Origin: Deltaproteobacteria bacterium
GTDB lineage: Bacteria; Bdellovibrionota; JACOXK01; 2-02-FULL-40-11
Assembly (NCBI GenBank): GCA_016193165.1
Contig: JACPST010000190.1
Coordinates: forward strand, 1 to 11,501
Direction: 5' to 3'
DNA: 11,501 nucleotides
Position numbers and translations under genes: made by a program. Position 1 is the first letter of the stretch, and every line of letters begins with the position of its first letter. The notes under the pieces were generated by a model that had not been told where the DNA came from, did no database searches, and was given only the letters and a program-made list of their open reading frames with translations. Below, piece by piece: positions 1 through 6,308 of this stretch.

Positions 1-1119
1 GCTTCCAAATCCAAATTCTACTATTTTTCGATAAAACGGCTCTTTTCCAATCTGAAGGGCTACTTTCGCCGCGCAAATATTACTGGAATATTTTAAAATA
101 TCGCTCAAACTTAACCATCCATACTTATGATTTTGAGCTTCTCGAATGGCATCTTTTCGATTCACGCGAAAAAAACCCTGTTCACAAAAGAACGTGTCTT
201 GAGACGACGTACCTTCTTCCAAAGCCGCTGCCGCTAATATCACTTTAAACGTAGAACCCGGTTCAAAGGCTTCGATGACCGCTCTATTTTTCCAGAGTCC
301 TTTTTGAGAAGGATGAAAGCGATTGGGATTAAAAAAAGGATAGTGGGCCATGGCCAAAATTTCACCCGTCTCGGCATTTTGGACGATGGCTAGGCCGTTT
401 TTAGCTTTAAATTTTTGAACTTGGGATTCCAATTCTTTTTCTACTGAAAATTGAAGCGATTTATCTAATGACAAAACCAATGAGTGTCCCTCTTGAGACT
501 CCATAAAAAGAGTTTCATCCAAAGACACAATACGCCCATAGGCATCTCTCAAAAGAACGAGTGATTTTTTTTGTCCCTGTAAAACCTGATTATAGCCATA
601 TTCAACTCCCTCAATCCCTTGGGAATCAATGTCGGTCAACCCTAAGACCTGGCCCGCAAGTTCCTGATTATTGTAAAAACGTTTATACTCATAAATAAGC
701 CCAACACCCTCGATGGGCTTTGAAAGAAGACGAGCCGTCACAGAATCCTCAACGAGTCGATCAATCCAAACAAAAGATTTTTTTAATTTTAATTTTTGAA
801 GAATCTTAGAAGCCGAAACCCCCGTGAGCCCGCTTAAGCGCAAGGCCGCAGCCTTCTTATTTTTGATCATTTTGGGATTAGCGAAAATGGAACCTACTTT
901 TCGACTAATGGCTAGCTCATTCATATGACGATCATAGAAGGTTCCTCGTTGGGCGGACAAGGTCACGGCTGTTTTATATTGGCGGGAAGCAAGTTCTTTT
1001 AGTTTTTGATTAGGGACGACTTGCAACTGAAGAGCCCGGCCAACAATAAATAGAAAAAAAAAGATTGCGATAAAAAAGATGACTAAAATTCGAAAACGAA
1101 GATATCCCAAATTAATCAT
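1..1119 (-). CDS. ftsI: FtsI-type peptidoglycan transpeptidase (class B PBP), C-terminus beyond window
   Basis: This is the septal cell-wall cross-linking enzyme, a class B penicillin-binding protein. 373 codons are visible from ATG at 1119, and the frame is open to base 1. Residues 9-28 form one membrane anchor. The R58-G-T-F-Y-D-R64 segment is the conserved RGxxxDR motif of the PBP dimerisation domain. The transpeptidase domain follows: the catalytic SxxK motif is S289-T-F-K292 in an EPGSTFK context, and the SxN motif is S345-S-N347. The KTG motif would lie outside the window. The start is 7 bp after the ftsL stop and has no clear Shine-Dalgarno, so translational coupling is likely. The position after rsmH-ftsL favours ftsI over the elongation paralogue. 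The paralogue spoVD is possible in principle but unlikely, because the frame and context are those of a vegetative dcw cluster. Confidence 0.95.
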   Translation of the reverse strand, partial: MINLGYLRFRILVIFFIAIFFFLFIVGRALQLQVVPNQKLKELASRQYKTAVTLSAQRGTFYDRHMNELAISRKVGSIFANPKMIKNKKAAALRLSGLTGVSASKILQKLKLKKSFVWIDRLVEDSVTARLLSKPIEGVGLIYEYKRFYNNQELAGQVLGLTDIDSQGIEGVEYGYNQVLQGQKKSLVLLRDAYGRIVSLDETLFMESQEGHSLVLSLDKSLQFSVEKELESQVQKFKAKNGLAIVQNAETGEILAMAHYPFFNPNRFHPSQKGLWKNRAVIEAFEPGSTFKVILAAAALEEGTSSQDTFFCEQGFFRVNRKDAIREAQNHKYGWLSLSDILKYSSNICAAKVALQIGKEPFYRKIVEFGFGS

Positions 1120-1126
1120 GAAGGTG

Positions 1127-1480
1127 TCATTTCATATAAATAATTTGCCGATGAGAGGGATCTTTTAAATTTAATTTATTTTTTGCCAAAGAAGAAAGTC
1201 TGGAAGGAGTGAGCAGCCGGGCCAACTCCACTTTGAGCCTTTCATTTTGCATAAAAAGTTTTCTTTCTTCCTTGGAGGTCTCTAAAATAACGTAGTTCAA
1301 GCGTACCACCTCCACCCGGCTCCAAACATAAAAAAGAACTGTTCCGGTTAAAAGAACTCCAATGCCCAGAAGAGTCCCAAGTCCTCTCAAAATGGCTTTG
1401 GGTTCTGTCATAACGGGCCGCTTTTGTTTAAAAAGCAAACTTTGCTGCCGCTGCTGCCAAAACTTTTTTTGAGATTTCAC
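1127..1480 (-). CDS. ftsL: FtsL-like cell division protein
   Basis: This is a 117-residue bitopic membrane protein between rsmH and ftsI, exactly where ftsL sits in dcw clusters. A basic, Gln-rich cytoplasmic N-terminus (1-30) is followed by one membrane span (about 33-53). A periplasmic coiled-coil segment (about 57-92) and a short tail end the protein. FtsL joins FtsB and FtsQ and activates FtsWI septal synthesis. FtsL proteins diverge strongly in sequence, so the call rests on topology, length and synteny. The start is GTG at 1480, sharing the four bases GTGA with the rsmH stop. An AAAGGA-like Shine-Dalgarno lies about 8 bases upstream. An internal ATG at codon 24 is an alternative start but would cut away most of the cytoplasmic part. 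Confidence 0.85.
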   Translation of the reverse strand: MKSQKKFWQQRQQSLLFKQKRPVMTEPKAILRGLGTLLGIGVLLTGTVLFYVWSRVEVVRLNYVILETSKEERKLFMQNERLKVELARLLTPSRLSSLAKNKLNLKDPSHRQIIYMK

Positions 1481-2412
1481 GCGCCAATCCTTTCAATGGC
1501 CCGAAGTTTAGCGCTTCGAGATCTAGGATTTTGTTTTACTTCTTCTTCTGAAGCAATACGGGGTTTGGAGGTCACCCGATGTCCCAAGGGCTTTTTCCCA
1601 CATGCACATTTTGGAAAATCGGGAGGACAAATACAAGGATTTTCGAATCGAAAAAAACTTTGTTTTACAATGCGATCTTCCAGAGAATGAAAACTAATCA
1701 CTACAAGTCTTCCCCCTTTTTTCAAACACGTTAAAATATCTTCCAAAGCGCGATCTAAATTTTCTAATTCTTGATTCACGGCGATTCTTAACGCTTGGAA
1801 AACACGCGTGGCCGGATGAATTTTTGTCCCCCTTTTCCAAAGAGGAGTGAGCTCAGAAATCAGGTTGGCAAGCTCGAGTGTGGTCTCAAGGGGCTTTTGT
1901 TTTCGTCTCTCACAAATCACATGGGCAATAGGCGAAGAAAAACGCTCTTCTCCATAGTCATAGAAAATTTGAGAAAGCTCTTTTTCAGGAAGGGTATTAA
2001 CCAAATCAAAGGCTTTTTCTTTTTGAGATGTATCCATTCTCATATCCAAAGGACCCTCTTTTTGAAAACTAAATCCACGAGCGGCTTCCCCCAATTGAAA
2101 AGAAGAAACTCCCAAGTCCAATAAAGCTCCATCAAACTTTTGACGTTTAAATTTATTTTTTAATTTTAGGATATCTTTAAAATTGCCGTGATATAAAAAG
2201 AGTCTTTTATTCACTTCAGAATGAAGTTTTTGTTTTATCAGCTCCAGAGCTTGGAGATCGCGATCTATCCCAATCACACGAACTCCTTCTGCTTCTTTCA
2301 AAATGGCCGCGGCATGTCCTCCCAGTCCCACTGTTCCATCCAAATAGACCCCACCCTTTATGATTTTTAGGAGCTCTAAGACCTCTTTCATCAAAACCGG
2401 CGCATGCACCAT
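1477..2412 (-). CDS. rsmH: 16S rRNA (cytosine1402-N4)-methyltransferase RsmH (MraW)
   Basis: This 311-residue SAM-dependent methyltransferase modifies C1402 in the 16S rRNA decoding centre. The N-terminus reads MVHAPVLMKEVLELL, as in the family (HxPVLLxEV). The SAM-binding loop is D25-G-T-V-G-L-G-G-H33, followed by an acidic GID50RD strand end. Further family blocks are the LLDLGVSSFQL segment, PLDMRMD, FQALRIAVNQEL and the VISFHSLEDR region. A cysteine-bearing CxCPP/CxCGKK segment and a SAKLRAIER end complete the match. The length is normal. The gene heads the visible dcw cluster. There is no Shine-Dalgarno before the ATG at 2412, and GTG at codon 2 is a second possible start. No mraZ gene precedes it, which is unusual for this cluster. 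Confidence 0.97.
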   Translation of the reverse strand: MVHAPVLMKEVLELLKIIKGGVYLDGTVGLGGHAAAILKEAEGVRVIGIDRDLQALELIKQKLHSEVNKRLFLYHGNFKDILKLKNKFKRQKFDGALLDLGVSSFQLGEAARGFSFQKEGPLDMRMDTSQKEKAFDLVNTLPEKELSQIFYDYGEERFSSPIAHVICERRKQKPLETTLELANLISELTPLWKRGTKIHPATRVFQALRIAVNQELENLDRALEDILTCLKKGGRLVVISFHSLEDRIVKQSFFRFENPCICPPDFPKCACGKKPLGHRVTSKPRIASEEEVKQNPRSRSAKLRAIERIGA

Positions 2413-2455
2413 GTCATCATATCATTTTATGACACACGATACCACTATTCGGCAA
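2412..2455 (-). promoter_or_regulatory. Putative rsmH promoter with a dyad at the start codon
   Basis: The 82-bp gap between the FecR-domain gene and rsmH holds -10-like hexamers on the minus strand: TATGAT at 2421-2416, TAAAAT at 2429-2424 and CATAAA at 2431-2426. The last lies 18 bp from a TTGCCG -35 candidate at 2455-2450. A perfect 6-bp inverted repeat (TGTCAT at 2412-2417, ATGACA at 2429-2434) covers these hexamers and touches the ATG. No TGGG-type MraZ boxes are seen. Which hexamer is used, and whether the dyad is an operator, are inference. Confidence 0.35.
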
Positions 2456-2494
2456 ATTTGAGATGAATTTTGAAATGCGCCTTAGCTGAAAGTT

Positions 2495-3211
2495 TTATTC
2501 GGGAGCAAGTTCACCTGTATCTAATCGCTCTTCTGCCGCCTTATGGCTGGAATGATCTCCATAGGCTCTCTTATGAGAAAGTGGAATCGCTCCTGCCGCC
2601 CACATATTGCCATCAAGCTCTGGAACAAATGAAGAAGGTTTTTCACCCATAATTTTTCCACCATCAATTTGGTACTCCCGCCCTGACATGAGACGAACAT
2701 TTCCTAAATAAACTTTCCCCATGGCAAGGGTAACAAAAAGATGGCCCTGAACTAATTTTAAAAATAAACCTGTTCCTCGAACACCGAGCGTTCCTTGAGG
2801 GGTCACAATTTGAACTTCATCGCCTTTTTTTAATCCCTTCACAAATACACTTAAAGCCCCTTGGGTATGTTTTACGGTAATTTTCTTCCCACTAGTCTCA
2901 ACCACTTCCTTGTCTAACGTAAACTTAGAATCTTCAAAAACATAAAAGGCTGCTTTAATTTTGGAAGCAGGATCTTCAACCAATAGCCGCGTGCTGCTGT
3001 TAGACCCTGTCAAGATTCCATCATTATAATAAAGAGGGGTGTTGACCATTAAAAACTCTGTTTGAGCTTGTCGGGTATATTTTAGCTCTTCTTTTTTTCC
3101 AAAAAGCTCTATGGCCTTTCCTATCGAAGAGGCTCCGTAAAGAGTGGAATGCCATGTAAAAATTAAAAGACTAATTGAAACACTATTTATTATTGTTTGT
3201 CTTTTATTCAT
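2495..3211 (-). CDS. Exported FecR-domain protein
   Basis: This is a 238-residue protein with an N-terminal signal peptide (hydrophobic 9-25, probable cleavage near residues 26-27). The mature part carries a FecR-type beta-rich domain, roughly residues 60-185. Its hallmark V-T-P-Q-G...V-R-G-T spans 136-147, followed by a strand pattern (VTLAMGKVYL) and GREYQIDGG. Classical FecR proteins are inner-membrane anti-sigma regulators with a cytoplasmic N-terminus. Here that part and any downstream membrane helix are missing, so the protein is probably free in the periplasm or surface-associated. The C-terminal tail (about 195-238) is polar with several His residues. A Shine-Dalgarno AAGGAG at 3224-3219 sits 7 bases before the ATG. 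It follows the beta-barrel gene by 20 bp, so the two form an operon. Its ligand or partner is unknown; the adjacent barrel is the obvious candidate. Confidence 0.8.
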   Translation of the reverse strand: MNKRQTIINSVSISLLIFTWHSTLYGASSIGKAIELFGKKEELKYTRQAQTEFLMVNTPLYYNDGILTGSNSSTRLLVEDPASKIKAAFYVFEDSKFTLDKEVVETSGKKITVKHTQGALSVFVKGLKKGDEVQIVTPQGTLGVRGTGLFLKLVQGHLFVTLAMGKVYLGNVRLMSGREYQIDGGKIMGEKPSSFVPELDGNMWAAGAIPLSHKRAYGDHSSHKAAEERLDTGELAPE

Positions 3212-3231
3212 TTTAATTCTCCTTAACTTAA

Positions 3232-4206
3232 TTAAAAAGTATAAAACATGTTTGCTAAAACAGCGACCTGATTATAATTTATATTGCTAGGCCTCGCTGT
3301 CCATTTGGCAATCCTCGTATTCAAAGAAACTCCAATAGAATTTGGACAAATTTTTACAAAAGATACATCATAATTTTGCCCATGTTCTCTAAAAGAACGT
3401 GTATGTTGAAGGAACCTTTTACCTACAAATTCTATGCCTAGCCCCATACTGGTTTTAAAGAAAAAGGGGAAAGCTGTTTTTAAATGATAAATGTGGCTGC
3501 GTTCATCAAACTGCGATCCTTTGGTATTGAGACGATCATAATGATAGCCTCCGTTCCAATCCATATCTAAGTTTTTAACACTTAAGCGAAACCCTTGGCC
3601 AAAACCAACATTATAATGACGCCCATCACGATTCGTGATTCCTGCTCCATTTTTGCTATCTTGAACTCCAATGTTGGCATCTAAAGTCGTATCGCATTTT
3701 GCTGAATGAACATAGGTCCAGGAAGGAAAAAAATCATAGGTATTATAAATTTGAGCAATCCTTGTACTCCTTTGAGCCCCTGAAAAAATAGCGGCATACG
3801 TAAAAGGCAACGTCCAAAAAACTTCTTTACCCCATAACATGGAAGAAGTTGTAAACTTAGGGGTTAGAGCATACTCCCACACATTATATCGTCTTTGATA
3901 GGCATCCCAATGCCATTGACCAAAAAATGAATTGGTTAAAGACACCATCCCCCAATTTTTAAAAGGAGTCGTATAGGTGGGTTTAACCTGAGCCGCAAAA
4001 GCATTCCCCTGCTGGTGAGTTAAAGAAGCATCCCTTCTATTTTGGGTCGGGTTTAAGGAAATATTATTATCAAAAAGATATCCAAAAGAAGTATACGCAG
4101 ACCATTTTTTTGAATCAAATTTTAAAAACGCCGAAAAACCTTCAGCTCCTATTAAAAAAGTAATTAAAAAAACGCCCAGACTTAATTTAAAAAAGCTTTT
4201 TCTCAT
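3232..4206 (-). CDS. Putative outer-membrane beta-barrel protein
   Basis: This 324-residue protein is not recognised by name. It begins with a signal peptide (1 to about 25, hydrophobic core LGVFLITFLIG). The mature part is rich in alternating aromatic/polar strands and ends in a C-terminal phenylalanine (MFYTF), the usual BAM recognition signature of outer-membrane barrels. The first mature strand, ending in YLFDNNISLNP, resembles the Y-D-D-N-x opening of several TPR-linked or SLAM-like barrels, but no family is assigned. A Shine-Dalgarno AAAGGAG at 4219-4213 lies 6 bases before the ATG. The gene is first in a two-gene operon with the FecR-domain protein. A single cysteine pair (one in the middle, one near the end) could form a disulphide. 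The role (porin, receptor or assembly factor) cannot be told from sequence. Confidence 0.7.
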   Translation of the reverse strand: MRKSFFKLSLGVFLITFLIGAEGFSAFLKFDSKKWSAYTSFGYLFDNNISLNPTQNRRDASLTHQQGNAFAAQVKPTYTTPFKNWGMVSLTNSFFGQWHWDAYQRRYNVWEYALTPKFTTSSMLWGKEVFWTLPFTYAAIFSGAQRSTRIAQIYNTYDFFPSWTYVHSAKCDTTLDANIGVQDSKNGAGITNRDGRHYNVGFGQGFRLSVKNLDMDWNGGYHYDRLNTKGSQFDERSHIYHLKTAFPFFFKTSMGLGIEFVGKRFLQHTRSFREHGQNYDVSFVKICPNSIGVSLNTRIAKWTARPSNINYNQVAVLANMFYTF

Positions 4207-4245
4207 AATCTGCTCCTTTTCAATAAAAATGCTCTGTATTTTTTA

Positions 4246-4275
4246 AGTTTAGGGCATTTTAAAAAGAGAAGTCAA
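4246..4275 (-). promoter_or_regulatory. Promoter of the beta-barrel/FecR operon
   Basis: On the minus strand TTGACT (4275-4270) and TAAACT (4251-4246) are separated by 18 bp. This gives a predicted start near 4239 and a leader of about 33 bases that contains the strong Shine-Dalgarno of the barrel gene. It is a conventional sigma70-type layout, in contrast to the divergent gene at 4318. Confidence 0.5.
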
Positions 4276-4281
4276 TAAAAT

Positions 4282-4311
4282 TTGAAAAAATCCGTAGACT
4301 TATGATAGATT
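4282..4311 (+). promoter_or_regulatory. Putative promoter of the DUF1207 gene, possibly leaderless
   Basis: TTGAAA at 4282-4287 and TAGATT at 4306-4311 are spaced by 18 bp. The predicted transcription start (7 bases after the -10 hexamer) falls on the A of the ATG at 4318. No Shine-Dalgarno lies before this ATG. A second hexamer, TATGAT at 4301-4306, is also present but lacks a spaced -35. Confidence 0.4.
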
Positions 4312-4317
4312 TCTGAA

Positions 4318-5175
4318 ATGAATTTCCCATGGAAGTTTTTTAAACAAGTTTTTTTAATATCTCTCTTCTTATTATTATTTAATGCCTTAGTTTTTGCTCA
4401 AGGAAAATGGACATCTGAATTTTTTCCACCCAAAAAAGTCATTTTTCCGGGACTGGTGGCGGATCCATGGGAAACACAAGCCTCCATTTTCGCCATCAAT
4501 AACTATAAACAAATCGGAAAGATAGGCAGCGCCATTCCCCTTTATAGGAGCACATGGACACATCCTTCTCAAGAAATAGAGATTGTACAGCTTGATTTCG
4601 ATCTTTTGAGCTACAATCTCATGCGTTTTCGAAAAGCGGAAGGGGGAGGTTTTGACCTCGACACTTCGGATACCAAATTTGGACTGATTTTGAGTTACAA
4701 AAAAAATCAGTGGCATGGACGGTTAGGGGCGGAACATATCAGCGCGCATCTTGCCGATGGACAGCTCTGGCCAATGGTGAAACATGCAAAACAAGGGTAC
4801 AGTCGGGAATTTTTACAACTCAATATTTCAAAAAGCTTTGCCTACGCGAAGCCCCACATCGGAATACATTCTATATTTACTTCCCGGCATCCCAAAGAAT
4901 ACGAAAATAAACACTTCATTATTTTCCAGGGAGGGGGGGATCTCTTTTATCCACTCTCCAAAACCTTTTCACTCATCACCGCCGCCGACTGGCAGGCGCG
5001 GCAAGAATATGATTTTTTTATTAACCAAAGCTACTTTGCGGGAATTAGAATTCATGGTTCTTATGAAGAGCCGGCAAAGTTTCTTTTTCAATATTACAGA
5101 GGATACGATCCGCGAGGGGAGTTTTATGATGAAAAAATTCATTATTGGGGAATTGGATTTCAGTATTTTATCTAG
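4318..5175 (+). CDS. DUF1207-type outer-membrane protein
   Basis: This 285-residue exported protein has a signal peptide over residues 1-27 with a VFA cleavage site. The early segment FPPKKVIFPGLVADPWE, the central WHGRLGAEHISAHLAD block followed by YSREFLQLNIS, and the end YYRGYDPRGEFYDEKIHYWGIG match my recollection of the DUF1207 family. In that family an H-x-S-x-H-L-x-D strand and a YY-x-G...G-x-FY terminus recur. Members are predicted beta-barrels of unknown function. The protein is somewhat short for the family. It is transcribed divergently from the barrel/FecR operon and converges on the TPR lipoprotein gene. There is no Shine-Dalgarno at the start. The family call was made by eye; a profile search against DUF1207 would decide it. 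Confidence 0.7.
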   Translation: MNFPWKFFKQVFLISLFLLLFNALVFAQGKWTSEFFPPKKVIFPGLVADPWETQASIFAINNYKQIGKIGSAIPLYRSTWTHPSQEIEIVQLDFDLLSYNLMRFRKAEGGGFDLDTSDTKFGLILSYKKNQWHGRLGAEHISAHLADGQLWPMVKHAKQGYSREFLQLNISKSFAYAKPHIGIHSIFTSRHPKEYENKHFIIFQGGGDLFYPLSKTFSLITAADWQARQEYDFFINQSYFAGIRIHGSYEEPAKFLFQYYRGYDPRGEFYDEKIHYWGIGFQYFI

Positions 5176-5221
5176 CAGGGGGTTGAAAAAGCCTATTTTG
5201 GGCAGCCTGCTAACTTTTTTT
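5173..5221 (+). terminator. Hairpin terminator shared by a convergent gene pair
   Basis: TAGCAGG (5173-5179) is an exact inverted repeat of CCTGCTA (5206-5212), and T7 (5215-5221) follows 2 bases after the stem. The loop is long (26 bases) and contains a small inner GCC/GGC stem (5191-5193, 5201-5203), so the outer stem is only moderate. It would end the DUF1207 transcript. On the minus strand only the inner stem is followed by a T5 run, giving at best a weak signal for the TPR gene. The stop codons of both genes lie in the two arms. Confidence 0.55.
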
Positions 5222-6244
5222 CTTTTTCACAAGCTTCGATATTCCTATATAGGAACGAATTTCTTCCGCGTATAAAACCAAAGGATCGATAGCCAAAGCT
5301 TTGGTAAAAAATCCCATGGCTTTTTCTGTTTCCTGGAGAGCCTGATAGTTTTTGCCTAAATAATAATAGACCTCTGCTAGATCAATACGAATACCCGCCG
5401 GGGCTTTTTCTAACGCGCCCGTTAAGGCCAAAATGGAATCCCGAAAACGTCCTTGCCTGTAAAAACCAATCCCTTTTAAATGAGGAAAATAAAAATCAAG
5501 CCACACTTGTTTTTTTTCGGAATTATCGGAATCTTCAATAATCTTTCGAGCTTGATCAATCAGTTTTAATGCTTCTCCCTCGTTTTTAGAGCTATAGAGA
5601 TAAAGATAGGCAAGTTCAATAAACGCTTGTTCCTCATTGGGATTATTTTTAATAATTTCTTTGTAGTTTGTCTCTGCCTGGGAAAATTTTTGCGCCGCTA
5701 AAGCGGGCTTTTTCAAAAGTTGGCAGGTGATGAACCAATACACATTAAGCGACGGTTCGGCATCTTGAAAGTCGCTGGCTTTTTCAAAGTATTCGGAAGC
5801 CTTAAGCAGATGCCCTTGCCAAAGAGCCGCAAGTCCCGCATTCATGTAAGAACCCCAGTAATCGGGCTTCTCATCCATGAGTTCTTTGGCTAACTTTTCC
5901 GCATCCAAGTAACGTCCCGTTGCTAAATAACAATAACTTAAGGCAAGTTTTCGCCAAAATTGCATTTCCTCAGGATTTAAAAGACGCGCGGTTTCAAATC
6001 CCACAATCGCTTTCTCATAATAGCCATCCAAATAAGCTTGATAGGCGCTTTCATAAAGACCATGGCTGGTTTTTCCCAAGGTCAAAGACTCTTTCACTTC
6101 CTTCACAATAACATCTTCTTCCGCGGACTCTGGGGGGGCGGGTGATTCTTCTGAAGAAGGTCTGGGAGTTGTGGCGCATCCCCATAGGCCCCATAGAAAT
6201 GAGAAACTGACTAAAAGAAGTAAGAAACGTTGAAGGAAGGACAT
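5210..6244 (-). CDS. TPR-repeat outer-membrane lipoprotein
   Basis: From ATG at 6244 this is 344 residues. The signal peptide ends in a lipobox L20-W-G-C23. Residue +2 after the Cys is Ala, consistent with outer-membrane sorting. A Pro/Ser/Glu-rich linker (24-45) leads to helical TPR-like repeats from about residue 60 to 330. The clearest are GYYEKAIVGFETARLLNP, GHLLKASEYFEKA, and a C-terminal EKAMGFFTKALAIDP unit. TPRs are protein-interaction scaffolds; similar lipoproteins serve in pilus assembly (PilF/PilW), BAM or surface complexes, and none can be chosen here. An upstream TTG at 6277 is in frame, but the ATG puts the signal peptide at a normal length and lies just after a good promoter. 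The start has no Shine-Dalgarno. Confidence 0.85.
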   Translation of the reverse strand: MSFLQRFLLLLVSFSFLWGLWGCATTPRPSSEESPAPPESAEEDVIVKEVKESLTLGKTSHGLYESAYQAYLDGYYEKAIVGFETARLLNPEEMQFWRKLALSYCYLATGRYLDAEKLAKELMDEKPDYWGSYMNAGLAALWQGHLLKASEYFEKASDFQDAEPSLNVYWFITCQLLKKPALAAQKFSQAETNYKEIIKNNPNEEQAFIELAYLYLYSSKNEGEALKLIDQARKIIEDSDNSEKKQVWLDFYFPHLKGIGFYRQGRFRDSILALTGALEKAPAGIRIDLAEVYYYLGKNYQALQETEKAMGFFTKALAIDPLVLYAEEIRSYIGISKLVKKKKS

Positions 6245-6252
6245 GAATAAAA

Positions 6253-6281
6253 ATTTAACAAATAAAATGATACTCAAGCAA
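6253..6281 (-). promoter_or_regulatory. Promoter of the TPR lipoprotein gene, near-leaderless
   Basis: On the minus strand TTGCTT (6281-6276) and TTAAAT (6258-6253) are spaced by exactly 17 bp. The expected start near 6246 leaves a leader of about 2 bases before the ATG at 6244, and no Shine-Dalgarno is present. This supports 6244 as the real start rather than the TTG at 6277, which lies inside the promoter. Confidence 0.5.
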
Positions 6282-6293
6282 GGAGAAAAGAGG

Positions 6294-6299
6294 TATAGA
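6294..6299 (+). promoter_or_regulatory. Putative -10 element of ribF
   Basis: TATAGA at 6294-6299 would start transcription near 6306, three bases before the ATG at 6309. No good -35 hexamer is seen 16-18 bp upstream. The nearest purine-rich GAGG (6290-6293) is 15 bases from the ATG, too far for a normal Shine-Dalgarno. This is a weak call. Confidence 0.3.
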
Positions 6300-6308
6300 T
6301 ACTCCTTT

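Noticed and set aside
1424..2124. Plus-strand open frames of about 90-110 codons opposite rsmH and ftsL
   Set aside because: They lie wholly within strongly conserved minus-strand genes and show no motif or ribosome-binding site.
4784..5275. A 163-codon plus-strand frame overlapping the DUF1207 gene and running past its end
   Set aside because: It has no signal peptide or recognisable motif, overlaps a frame with a clear signal peptide and family blocks, and crosses the terminator and the end of the TPR gene.
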